Counted from the stretch's first letter, positions 1 through 7,283 are shown. The stretch: DNA of 14,252 nucleotides from Acidobacteriota bacterium (GCA_021781255.1 JAJXXG010000684.1:1-14252), one strand, 5' to 3'. The notes: generated by a model from the sequence alone, not told the origin. Made by a program: numbers and translations.

Positions 1-307
1 CGATCCGCTTAAAGCCCTGGCCAGTCGCACAGTCAGCATGAATGAGCAGTTGCACAACCCACCCTGGGCTAACGAATGGATCGTCGATCAGGCCCTCCGC
101 CACCACATCGACGCCGCACTCGTGCTCCGCCCGCTCGGCACCAGGCCATCGGCCACCGGCAATCTTTTTATCGAGCGGGCTCTCGAAAAAGCCGGCATCG
201 CTGTACTGCCCATCCACGCGGACATGGTCGACGCTCGCGGCTGGGATCCGGTTGCCAAGCGCCGCACAGTCGAGGAGTTTCTGGAAAAGCTCCCCGCACG
301 CCGGTGA
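1..307 (+). CDS. 2-hydroxyacyl-CoA dehydratase / benzoyl-CoA reductase family subunit, C-terminal fragment
   Basis: The reading frame is open from base 2 to the TGA at 305-307 and gives 101 residues, so the gene begins left of the window. The visible end resembles the C-terminal domain of the HgdB/FldB/BcrC-type subunits. An early DPLKALASR segment is followed by a helix-strand unit ending in AALVLRP, then a long helix and a strand with IAVLPIHADMVDARGW. The last segment fits the family's typical 'IPVL-x-x-D-x-x-D-x-R' region before the terminal helix (VEEFLEKL). Members use a [4Fe-4S] cluster to dehydrate 2-hydroxyacyl-CoAs or to reduce aromatic acyl-CoAs in the cytoplasm, powered by an ATP-dependent activator. 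The cluster cysteines would lie upstream and are not visible. A methionine at 38 is internal and not a likely start. The stop lies 36 bp before gntR-A on the same strand, so the two may be co-transcribed. The assignment rests on a short C-terminal piece and is moderate. Confidence 0.6.
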   Translation, partial: DPLKALASRTVSMNEQLHNPPWANEWIVDQALRHHIDAALVLRPLGTRPSATGNLFIERALEKAGIAVLPIHADMVDARGWDPVAKRRTVEEFLEKLPARR

Positions 308-333
308 ACGGCGGCGTGGAACGGGTGCGGCAA

Positions 334-756
334 GGTTTCTGCTATGCTTAGGACCGTGAAATCCGCGAAGGCAAAGTCCGCGTCGAAGAGCAAGCTCTCA
401 ATGCGCCAGATGGCCTATCTGCACATCGAGAAGAAGATTGCGTCGCGCGACCTGAGAGCTGGCGATCCGGTGTCGGAACTGCCCATTGCGAATGAACTCG
501 GGATCAGTCGCACCCCGGCGCGCGAGGCAATACGGCAACTGGTGGCTGAAGGGCTGCTGGAGGAAGTTCCGGGCCGGGGGGTGGTGGTGGTGACACTGAA
601 CCGGCACGACATCGCGGAGATCTACGAACTGCGCAAGGCTCTTGAAGTGGCGGCGGTGCGGATGGCGACGCGGCGCCTGACCGGGAGCCCGGAATTGAAT
701 AACCTGCGCCAGGTGGCCGACAAAATGGAGAGCCTGATCGAGGAGATGGAACGGTC
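334..756 (+). repeat. Left arm of a large inverted repeat (gntR-A 5' part)
   Basis: This segment starts 10 bp before the gntR-A start codon and recurs in inverted orientation at 7938-8360. A base-by-base hand comparison of 344-713 against the reverse complement of 7981-8350 gives 13 mismatches in 370 bp (about 96.5% identity), with no indels. Identity falls from about base 757 onwards, and the last 25 codons or so of the two genes are unrelated in detail. Upstream of 334 the similarity stops abruptly. The two arms face each other across about 7.2 kb holding the GRE, MFS, activase and P450 genes. Confidence 0.9.
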
Positions 757-1135
757 AGACAAGCCAGGGCTGGATGCGAAGGAGATCAACCGCTATGAGG
801 CGGCTGACATCGCGTTTCACACTTATCTTCTTCAGGCCGCCGGCAATCGCCGGATGCTGAAGATCGTTAGCGAATTGCGATCGCTGATCCGCATCTTTGC
901 CATGCGCAAGGTTGGTCACAAAGCGGAGAACATCAGAGATATCCATCGGGACCATGTCAACGTAATCGCCGCCATTGCAGACGGCGATGCCGAACGCGCC
1001 GCCGCCGTACTTTCGGCGCACATCGATGCCGGCCAGCGGGACCGGCTGGAGCAATTTGCTCTGCGCGAGCAGGAGGCGGGCCTTCCCCACGATATCTCCG
1101 CATTTCTGGAGAGCATCGAGGCCCAGCTGGGCTGA
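344..1135 (+). CDS. GntR family transcriptional regulator, FadR subfamily (FCD domain), copy A
   Basis: A 263-residue DNA-binding regulator. Residues 1-20 form a basic lysine/serine/alanine-rich tail. Residues about 21-88 are a GntR winged helix-turn-helix with the classic ELGISRTPAREAIRQL recognition region and an EVPGRGVVV wing. Residues about 95-235 are an all-helical FCD ligand domain. The likely metal or carboxylate-ligand residues are present as D155, H159, H204 and H226, the Asp-x3-His...His...His pattern of FCD regulators, which commonly sense organic acids. The ATG at 344 is preceded only by a weak AAGG; M20 is a possible alternative start, but the N-terminal tail is conserved in copy B, which supports 344. 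The gene lies 36 bp behind the dehydratase gene on the same strand. It is about 84% identical to the protein at 7559-8350 (hand count, 42 differences). It probably regulates the neighbouring GRE/MFS arms; its effector is unknown. Confidence 0.93.
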   Translation: MLRTVKSAKAKSASKSKLSMRQMAYLHIEKKIASRDLRAGDPVSELPIANELGISRTPAREAIRQLVAEGLLEEVPGRGVVVVTLNRHDIAEIYELRKALEVAAVRMATRRLTGSPELNNLRQVADKMESLIEEMERSDKPGLDAKEINRYEAADIAFHTYLLQAAGNRRMLKIVSELRSLIRIFAMRKVGHKAENIRDIHRDHVNVIAAIADGDAERAAAVLSAHIDAGQRDRLEQFALREQEAGLPHDISAFLESIEAQLG

Positions 1136-1274
1136 AACCGCATTTTCCGGGCAGGAATCAGAGGCAGAACGGATCGTAAACATCAAGTGCAGGGGTAGAG
1201 TACCGCTCAGTGGAGGATTTCTTCCTGCCAAAACTGCTCATCCTGTTCCCCCTTGACGCCGTGGGCGCGTGGGC

Positions 1275-1290
1275 CAGACACATCTGTCTG
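1275..1290. terminator. Hairpin between convergent genes, possible weak terminator
   Basis: A perfect 6-bp stem CAGACA/TGTCTG with a CATC tetraloop sits in the 221-bp gap between convergent gntR-A and the activase gene. No T-run follows on either strand, so intrinsic terminator function is doubtful. Apart from this hairpin and the one at 1337-1356 I see nothing else in 1136-1356. Confidence 0.25.
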
Positions 1291-1336
1291 AGCAACGCAC
1301 CCTGTTCCAGCCGCTCAGTGTCCCAGAGATCTGAGC

Positions 1337-1356
1337 CGCATACCGTTCCGTATGCG
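1337..1356. terminator. Perfect 7-bp hairpin abutting the activase stop codon
   Basis: CGCATAC at 1337-1343 and GTATGCG at 1350-1356 form a perfect 7-bp inverted repeat with a 6-base loop. On the minus strand it begins at the base right after the activase TAA (1359-1357). It could be a 3' mRNA-end hairpin or a weak terminator of the MFS-activase transcript; there is no U-tract. It could also be a regulator half-site pair, since GTAT occurs in the operators proposed elsewhere. Confidence 0.3.
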
Positions 1357-2292
1357 TTACCCGCCAATCACGGTTTCGATTCCGAAGGAAGCGACACGGG
1401 CGCAGAGTTCCTCCATATGTGCGGGTGTGGGCACAACGCTTTCGCGCCCGCCATGGATCTCCAGCAGTTCGTACTTGGAAGCACCGAGGCGGTGATAGGG
1501 AATCAGGTGCATGGGCGCCGAGCCGCCCAGTTCCTGGGCTACGAATCGCGCCGTGGCTTCGATGTTTTCGATTGAATCGTTCATGCCCGGGACAACCGGA
1601 ACGCGAATGCGCATGGGGATGGGCAGGTCGCGATAGATCCTTACAGCATTTTCGAGGATCAATTTATTGGAGACGCCGGTGGCGTTCAGGTGTGCGGCCG
1701 GATCCATGTGCTTGATGTCGTAGAGCACCAGATTGGCGCGCTCGATCAATTCGCGGACAACCGGCCAGGGCGCGTGGCCGCTGGTATCGACCGCTGTGTG
1801 GATTCCTTGCTCGCGGCAGAGCTCGAGGAGCGATCGAGAGAACCTGGGCTGCTGCAGCGGCTCGCCTCCGCTGAGGGTGATGCCGCCGCCGGATTCGGAG
1901 AAAAAGATGGCGTCGGCTGAGGCTTCGTCAAATGCCTCGCCGGCGGTGATCGCGCGGCCCATGAGGGTCCGCGCCTGGTTCGGGCAGACCTCGACGCATC
2001 GGCCAGAGCCATCGCAGAGAGTTCGATCAGTGAACGAGCGGCCGTCGTGGAGCGTAATCGCGCCAGTCGGGCAGACCACCACGCAGGCGCCGCATCCGGC
2101 GCATCTTTGCGCGTCGAAGAATAGCTGCGGGCGCACGGCGCGCGACTCAGGATTCTGGCACCACCAGCAGTTGAGTGGACAGCCCTTGAGGAAGATGGTG
2201 GTGCGTATTCCCGGTCCGTCGTGAATCGAGTAGGGCTGGATGTTAAAGATGGCGCCAGTTACGGCGCGCCAGGAATCGCGTGAAGCGGTCAT
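1357..2292 (-). CDS. Glycyl-radical enzyme activating protein (radical SAM, PflA family)
   Basis: A 311-residue activase that cleaves S-adenosylmethionine and abstracts hydrogen from the conserved glycine of its partner GRE, here almost certainly the one at 3712. The radical SAM motif CPLNCWWC places the cluster cysteines at 38, 42 and 45, after the family segment YSIHDGPGIRTTIFLKGC. A ferredoxin-like insert follows: cluster 1 at C64, C67, C70 and C74 (CAGCGACVVVCP), cluster 2 near C93, C99 and C103 (CDGSGRCVEVCP). The second cysteine expected in cluster 2 is replaced by S96. The SAM-binding GGEP motif is present (ITLSGGEPLQQP). This two-cluster form is typical of activases for GRE dehydratases, lyases and X-succinate synthases rather than of plain PflA. 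The start chosen at 2292 forms an ATGA overlap with the MFS stop; an upstream in-frame ATG at 2397 would add 35 atypical residues inside the MFS gene and is rejected. Translation is likely coupled to the MFS gene. Confidence 0.93.
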   Translation of the reverse strand: MTASRDSWRAVTGAIFNIQPYSIHDGPGIRTTIFLKGCPLNCWWCQNPESRAVRPQLFFDAQRCAGCGACVVVCPTGAITLHDGRSFTDRTLCDGSGRCVEVCPNQARTLMGRAITAGEAFDEASADAIFFSESGGGITLSGGEPLQQPRFSRSLLELCREQGIHTAVDTSGHAPWPVVRELIERANLVLYDIKHMDPAAHLNATGVSNKLILENAVRIYRDLPIPMRIRVPVVPGMNDSIENIEATARFVAQELGGSAPMHLIPYHRLGASKYELLEIHGGRESVVPTPAHMEELCARVASFGIETVIGG

Positions 2293-3539
2293 TGCACAGC
2301 CTCGACGGCAGGAGCGCCGGCCACGTCCCAATGCACCCTTCTGAGAAGAAGCGCTCCAATGGCAGTTGCCGCAGAGATGAATGCGATGAAGTACCATCCT
2401 GCCGTAAAGGTTCCGCTGACGTCTCTGAGCACGCCAAGCACCTGCGGCCCCACATAGCCGAAGAAGCCTGCTCCGAGGCTAACCATGCCTACTACATTGG
2501 CAGTTTGCGAACCGCGCAACTCGCCACAGAGTCCGTAGCCGAGGTTTGTGGCCGTGAAGCTGAGGGCGATGATCAGCGCAGCCGAGATGTAGAAGGCCGG
2601 CAGCGAATGCAGGTTCATGATCAGCGCGGCGGGAATCATCAGCACCTCGATAAAAAAGAGCACCAGCATCTTATCGAAGCGGTCCATCAGATAGCCGCCG
2701 ATCAGGTTGACGATGACCGCGCAAACGTATCCCGCGCTGAGCATGAGTCCGATAGTGACGCCATCGAGATGGAAGAGCATCTTTCCGGCCGAGGGAGCGA
2801 AGAAGGTGATGGTGAACGAAGGCAAGCCTAGCATGCCCACGACGCAAGCCAGTCCCCAGGCGCGAGACATGCGGAAAGGGCTCTTCTGCGCGCGCTTGTG
2901 AGCGGCCCTGGCTTCAGCATGAACCGGCGTGCCCGGCTCATCGACTGTGCGGCGATAGAGAAACTGAAAACAGATGGCGGCGACACAGGCGACACAGGCG
3001 AAGCCGATCATCGCTACTCTCCAGCCAAGGGCCTTTCCGATATAGCCGCCGAAGGGCGCTCCGATGATGACTCCGATCGATGACATGGCGCCGAGAATGC
3101 CAAAGGAGCGGCCGCGCCAAGCCGGGGGGCAGGTGAATGTGAGGGCTGCAAGAACGCCGACAAACGCAAAGCGAAAGCCTGCATACCACACGATCAGAGA
3201 CAGGAATGCGGTGACGAATCCGATCGCCCGGCTGAACAGCGCGATTCCAATACACGAAACGACCAACCCCAGAAACAGCACCCGCTTCTCAGTGAACTTG
3301 TGAACCGCCATGCCGGCCGGCACACTGAGCATGATCGACATGAGGCCGTAGGCCCCGGTGAAAAGTCCGAGCTGAGTGTAGGAGAGCCTGAATTCCTGCA
3401 CAATCTGAGGCGTCAGCGGCGCATAGCCCATGATCGACATCATCATGGTCAACATGGCAAGCAGCGTGATGATGTAAGGCAGAAGCCAGGCTTTCGATGT
3501 CTGATCCTGCGCGGGATTCTGGATTTCTGTCGCGATCAT
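2289..3539 (-). CDS. Major facilitator superfamily (MFS) transporter
   Basis: A 416-residue integral inner-membrane protein with about 12 hydrophobic segments in two halves, separated by a basic loop (HAEARAAHKRAQKSPFR). An MFS signature-like loop follows TM2 (PAGMAVHKFTEKR), and TM5 is glycine-rich (SSIGVIIGAPFGGYIG), as in substrate/H+ porters. The substrate cannot be assigned; organic anions or aromatic acids would fit the neighbours. The start at 3539 was chosen because GAAGGTA lies just upstream at the right spacing and the protein then begins with a short cytoplasmic tail before TM1; an in-frame ATG at 3608 would add 23 residues. The gene overlaps the activase start by 4 bp and is divergent from the GRE gene across a 172-bp regulatory gap, so transport and activation are produced together. 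It probably brings in the GRE substrate (inference from position). Confidence 0.88.
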   Translation of the reverse strand: MIATEIQNPAQDQTSKAWLLPYIITLLAMLTMMMSIMGYAPLTPQIVQEFRLSYTQLGLFTGAYGLMSIMLSVPAGMAVHKFTEKRVLFLGLVVSCIGIALFSRAIGFVTAFLSLIVWYAGFRFAFVGVLAALTFTCPPAWRGRSFGILGAMSSIGVIIGAPFGGYIGKALGWRVAMIGFACVACVAAICFQFLYRRTVDEPGTPVHAEARAAHKRAQKSPFRMSRAWGLACVVGMLGLPSFTITFFAPSAGKMLFHLDGVTIGLMLSAGYVCAVIVNLIGGYLMDRFDKMLVLFFIEVLMIPAALIMNLHSLPAFYISAALIIALSFTATNLGYGLCGELRGSQTANVVGMVSLGAGFFGYVGPQVLGVLRDVSGTFTAGWYFIAFISAATAIGALLLRRVHWDVAGAPAVEAVQ

Positions 3540-3711
3540 GATTACCTTCAAACGACCTGGGATCGGAACAAAAAGCGGATACCCGCGAATTCGTGTCCTA
3601 CCCATCATAAGTCTGGGAATTGTCCTAGAGTATATGGGAGTTGCCCCACCGTATACAATATGAATATATAGTGTATCCTAAAGGACGGCGGTTCAGCCGG
3701 AGGGGTGAGCC
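3540..3711. promoter_or_regulatory. Divergent promoter region of the MFS-activase and GRE arms
   Basis: This gap is clearly AT-richer than its surroundings (3600-3685). On the minus strand TTGTAT (3658-3653) and TATACT (3634-3629) are 18 bp apart and make a fair sigma-70-type promoter for the MFS-activase operon. On the plus strand TTGCCC (3641-3646) with TATATA (3665-3670), 18 bp apart, is a possible GRE promoter. The two overlap, so a protein bound at the GTATAC element (3651) would affect both directions. An imperfect dyad TCCT-AA-AGGA lies at 3676-3685. The GRE Shine-Dalgarno GGAGGGG (3699-3705) stands 6 bases before its ATG. Promoter boxes are read by eye. Confidence 0.5.
3651..3666 (+). 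promoter_or_regulatory. Candidate FCD-regulator operator, copy 1
   Basis: GTATACAATATGAATA contains the palindromic core GTATAC and overlaps the proposed -35 box of the MFS-activase promoter and the spacer of the GRE promoter. It matches the element at 12301-12316 at 14 of 16 positions. FadR-subfamily regulators bind short AT-centred palindromes, and NanR recognises GGTATA repeats, so binding by gntR-A/B is plausible but unproven. Confidence 0.4.
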
Positions 3712-6099
3712 ATGACAGCAAGGGTGGAAAGGCTGGCGCGGGCAGTGCAAGTGGAGAACTATCCGATTTGCATTGAAAAGCTGCGGATCGCCTGCGAGGT
3801 GTACGCCGCAACCGACGGCGACCCGATGATGTTCCGGCGGGCCAAGACTCTGGTCGCCATCCTTGAACGGATTCCGATCTTTATCGAAGAGGACGAGTTG
3901 ATAGTGGGCCAGGGCTCCAGCAAGCCCATGGGCCTGGAGATCGATCCGGAGTATGGCATTTGGACCCAGGACGAGGTGGATGCGCTCAAGGAGGAAAACT
4001 TTCGGATCACACCGGAGGACGAGCGCGAATTGCAGCAATTGAACGCCGGACGCCGGCCCAGGACGCTGGTCGGCGGCATGAGCGAGTTTGTCGGCGGCCA
4101 CGAACGGCTTTGGCCGTTCATGCGCTCTGGAGTCGTGTTGCCGCCGTGGAAGAGCACCAAAGAGGGTTCCGGTGGCGGTTACGCGCAATCCGGACTGGGG
4201 CTGGGGCCTGGCTTTTTCCTGATGTGCGTCGAGTTCCCCCGCGTGCTGAACGGCGGACTCAAGGCTATCGTGGACGAAGCCGAGGAAACGCTCAGGAATC
4301 TGCGCTACGATGCTGAGGATTGTGTCAAGCGGGAGATATACCTGCGCTCTGTCATCCTGGTTCATCGCGCGGCGATTCAGTTGGCTCATCGCTATGCCGC
4401 GCTGGCCGAGCAGATGGCCACCGAAGAGACGCGCCCGGAACGTCGGCGCGAGCTGGAGCGGATTGCCGAGACCTGCCGGCGGGTTCCCGAGTTCCCGGCG
4501 CGCACCTTCTACGAGGCGCTGCAGTCGTTCTGGTTCATCTTTCTGATAGTTTCGCCTTCGCCGACCACCGCGGCCGGGCGCTTCGATCAATATATGTATC
4601 CGTTCTATCGCGCAGACAAGGATGCGGGCCGAATCACGGACGACGAGGCGCTGGAACTGCTTGAGTGCCTGCGGCTGAAGGACATGCAGCTGAACCGGAC
4701 CAGCGGCAAGCTGAACCGCAAAAAGAATGCGGGCATGGCCAAGTGGCACAACTGGACGATCGGCGGCATGACCAGCGATGGCCGGGATGCCACCAACGAG
4801 CTCACCTATTTGCTCCTCGAAGCAGCGCGCGAGGTTCCCACGCCGCATCATACGCTGACTTTGCGCGTGCATGAGGGCACGCCACAGGCGCTGCTGATGA
4901 AGGCCCTGGAAGTGGTACGGATGGGAATCGGGATGCCGGCGTTTGTCGGCGACAAGAGCTACATTGAGTTCTTCACGCGCTACGGGATTCCTGCCGCAGA
5001 GGCCCGCGAGTATGTATTGACCGGCTGCCTTGACGCCAACCTGCCGGGCCGCTCTCGCACCAGCGCGGTGGGCATGTTCGTGGTGCCGCTGGTATTCGAT
5101 ATCTTCCGCCGCAACGGCATCGATCCGAACACCGGCATGGAGGTGGGCCTGCGCACCGGCGCATGGGACGACTTCGCGAGTTACGAAGAGTTCTACACGG
5201 CTTTTCTGCGCCAGTTGAGGCACTTTATGGAGCTGGCGGCGGAAAAGGACAATATCGAACTGCTGGTGCAGCGGGAGCTGTTCCCCGATCCCTTCCGCGC
5301 CTCGCTGATGGAAGATGGCGTGGCCTGCGGGCGGGACACGCTGGACCGCAAGATGCCGTTTGAGAACGGCGCTGTGCTAAATCCTGTGGGGATGATCAAT
5401 GTGGCGGACTCACTGGCCGCGGTGCGACAACTGGTCTTCGAGGAGAAGAAAGTTTCGATGAAGACTCTCTGCGAAGCTCTGCAAGCCGACTGGGAAGGGT
5501 ACGAGGAGATTCACAAGATGTGCCTGGCGGCGCCAAAGTACGGCAACGGCGACGAGCGTGTGGACTTGATCGTGAGGGATCTGTATGCCTTCTGGGTGAA
5601 GACGGCCGATGAGCTGCCGACCTCATTCGGCAGCACGCACAAGGCGACCGCCATCTCGATCACCTCGCACCAGCCGGGCGGCGCGCTGACCGGCGCCACG
5701 CCGGATGGCCGGCGGGCTCACGAGATCTGTGCCGACGGAACGGTTTCTCCGATGCAGGGCCGGGACGCGCACGGGCCAACCGCGGTTCTGCGCAGCGCCC
5801 TAAAGATCGACCAGGATCCCTACCAGGCCACGCTGATGAATCTGAAGTTTCATCCCACGGCGCTGGCCACTCCGTCCGATCTGGAGAAATTGGCGGGGCT
5901 GCTGCGCACCTACTTCAGCCGCGGGGGCAAGCATATCCAATTCAACGTAGTCACGCGCGAGACGCTCCTGGCAGCGCAAGCCGAACCGGAAAAATTCCGC
6001 AACATTGTGGTGCGCGTGGCCGGCTACAGCGCCTATTTCGTCATGCTCAATAAGCCCATGCAGGACGAGGTGATTGCACGCACCGAACACAGGCTCTAA
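3712..6099 (+). CDS. Glycyl radical enzyme of the PFL2-like (lyase/dehydratase/decarboxylase) superfamily, substrate unknown
   Basis: A 795-residue cytoplasmic radical enzyme. Residues about 15-640 form the PFL-like barrel and the last 150 or so the glycine-radical domain. The radical site is RVAGYSAYF with G771, 25 residues from the C-terminus, as expected. The thiyl cysteine is C439 in TGCLDAN. Characterised GRE eliminases and decarboxylases carry GC-x-E here; this protein has D441 instead of Glu. Pyruvate formate-lyase has two adjacent cysteines, so formate chemistry is unlikely. Other family features are the N-terminal 'IPIFIEEDELIVG' strand, a YAQSGLGLGPG loop, NWTIGG near residue 350 and TLTLRVHEG. 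The ATG at 3712 follows a strong GGAGGGG. The gene is monocistronic, is divergent from its activase, and its TAA overlaps the TAG of the convergent P450 gene. The enzyme would be oxygen-sensitive once activated. The family is certain; the reaction is not (dehydration, decarboxylation or C-X cleavage). Confidence 0.93.
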   Translation: MTARVERLARAVQVENYPICIEKLRIACEVYAATDGDPMMFRRAKTLVAILERIPIFIEEDELIVGQGSSKPMGLEIDPEYGIWTQDEVDALKEENFRITPEDERELQQLNAGRRPRTLVGGMSEFVGGHERLWPFMRSGVVLPPWKSTKEGSGGGYAQSGLGLGPGFFLMCVEFPRVLNGGLKAIVDEAEETLRNLRYDAEDCVKREIYLRSVILVHRAAIQLAHRYAALAEQMATEETRPERRRELERIAETCRRVPEFPARTFYEALQSFWFIFLIVSPSPTTAAGRFDQYMYPFYRADKDAGRITDDEALELLECLRLKDMQLNRTSGKLNRKKNAGMAKWHNWTIGGMTSDGRDATNELTYLLLEAAREVPTPHHTLTLRVHEGTPQALLMKALEVVRMGIGMPAFVGDKSYIEFFTRYGIPAAEAREYVLTGCLDANLPGRSRTSAVGMFVVPLVFDIFRRNGIDPNTGMEVGLRTGAWDDFASYEEFYTAFLRQLRHFMELAAEKDNIELLVQRELFPDPFRASLMEDGVACGRDTLDRKMPFENGAVLNPVGMINVADSLAAVRQLVFEEKKVSMKTLCEALQADWEGYEEIHKMCLAAPKYGNGDERVDLIVRDLYAFWVKTADELPTSFGSTHKATAISITSHQPGGALTGATPDGRRAHEICADGTVSPMQGRDAHGPTAVLRSALKIDQDPYQATLMNLKFHPTALATPSDLEKLAGLLRTYFSRGGKHIQFNVVTRETLLAAQAEPEKFRNIVVRVAGYSAYFVMLNKPMQDEVIARTEHRL

Positions 6100-7283
6100 G
6101 CCACGAAGCGCACCGGGACCGATAAGGCGCCATACTCCGGCCAACGCGTGGCGCGGATGCTTCCGTTGAGTTCGATGCGCTTCGTCATACGCAGCAGTTC
6201 TTCCAGTGCGATGAGCAGTTCCATGCGCGCCATGGGTGAGCCCAGGCACTGATGCGGCCCGCGGCCGAAGGCCAAGTGATCCTTGCGAGCGCGGTCCAGG
6301 CGGAACACATCCGCTTGCTCGAAGACTTTTTCGTCACGGTTGGCCGAAGCGTAGAGCAGCGCAATGGGTTCATCCTTGCGGATTGTCCTGCCGCCAATCT
6401 CAACGTCCTTATTGGCAGTTCGGGCAAAGCCGCGGTAGGGCGTATAAAGCCTCAGCAGTTCCTCGATCGCCGCCGGGAGCTTCTCGGGATGAGCGCGCAA
6501 CTCGTCCTGCAGTTCCTGGTGGCGGCAAAGATGAATCACAAAACTGCCGATGGTAACGCTGGGTGCAATAATGCCCACCACGAGAACCTGGCGAATGGTG
6601 CCGAGGATCAAACCGTCGGGCAGCGGGTTTGCGTCGAGATCTTTGGCGGCAAGCAGGGCACTGGTTGGGTCCACAGCCGGATCGCGCGGATTGCGCTTGC
6701 GGTCTTCGATCAGGCGGCGTGCAATGTCGTAGAGCATCAGGCTGGTTCGTTTCACCTCCTCGTCCACTGCTTCCTGCACGGCGCGGTTATAGACGACGGC
6801 AACCTCTGCAACTTCGCGCATCTCTTCTGCGCTCACGTTCAGGAACAATCCGAAAGCGTGTACGGGATAGGCGACGGAAAAATCCTCCACGATGTCGCAA
6901 GAGCCGCGTTCGATCAATGGCGCCAGCTTTTCCACGGCGTACGCGCGCAAGGGCGTTTCCAGCGCAGCCATGCGGGCCTGGCTGAAAAGCGGATTCAGCG
7001 CGCGGCGATAGGGAGTATGCTCGGGCGGGTCGAGGTGCAGCGGCGGCCGGCGCCCGGTAAATGAGACCTTGGGGACCACGTTTTGGACCGAGGTAATAAA
7101 GGTTTCCGGCTCGGCCAGCACACGCGCTACATCCTCGAAGCCGGTCAACGCCCAAAAGCCGTTCCAGCGGTCGGTGTGGGCTACCGGACATTGCGCCCGC
7201 AGCCGCGCATATTCCTCATGAGCGGAATCGAAGGTCTCAGGAGCCAATGGGTCGAAGTCCCGTTCGGTCGGTTGATTCTGCAT
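6096..7283 (-). CDS. Cytochrome P450 (soluble bacterial type)
   Basis: A 395-residue soluble heme-thiolate protein. The heme loop FGRGPHQCLG carries the thiolate C346. The ExxR motif is E275-L-L-R278 (EELLRLY). The C-helix region reads HLDPPEHTPYRR. The I-helix (about residues 232-246, VLVVGIIAPSVTIG) lacks the usual A/G-G-x-D/E-T acid-alcohol pair that protonates bound oxygen, so oxygen activation or substrate handling may be atypical. No ferredoxin or reductase gene is present, so electrons must come from elsewhere. The start at 7283 is supported by GAAGGGA eight bases upstream; an ATG at 7316 would add 11 residues with no better ribosome site. The gene converges on the GRE gene with a 4-bp overlap of coding ends and reads in the same direction as gntR-B behind it, 275 bp apart. 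A role on the same substrate as the GRE pathway is inferred from position only. Confidence 0.94.
   Translation of the reverse strand: MQNQPTERDFDPLAPETFDSAHEEYARLRAQCPVAHTDRWNGFWALTGFEDVARVLAEPETFITSVQNVVPKVSFTGRRPPLHLDPPEHTPYRRALNPLFSQARMAALETPLRAYAVEKLAPLIERGSCDIVEDFSVAYPVHAFGLFLNVSAEEMREVAEVAVVYNRAVQEAVDEEVKRTSLMLYDIARRLIEDRKRNPRDPAVDPTSALLAAKDLDANPLPDGLILGTIRQVLVVGIIAPSVTIGSFVIHLCRHQELQDELRAHPEKLPAAIEELLRLYTPYRGFARTANKDVEIGGRTIRKDEPIALLYASANRDEKVFEQADVFRLDRARKDHLAFGRGPHQCLGSPMARMELLIALEELLRMTKRIELNGSIRATRWPEYGALSVPVRFVA

Noticed and set aside
3625..5223. 532-codon minus-strand open frame opposite the GRE gene
   Set aside because: It lies wholly antisense to a clearly conserved enzyme, spans the divergent promoter, and its translation is rich in Ala/His/Arg/Gln without domain motifs; it is a shadow of GC-rich codon use.
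3712..6099. Pyruvate formate-lyase (formate acetyltransferase)
   Set aside because: The active site has a single cysteine in GCLD rather than the adjacent cysteine pair, and the activase has the ferredoxin insert absent from plain PflA.
6252..7064. 270-codon plus-strand open frame opposite the P450 gene
   Set aside because: It is antisense to a P450 with all core motifs; no ribosome site or recognisable domain in the translation.
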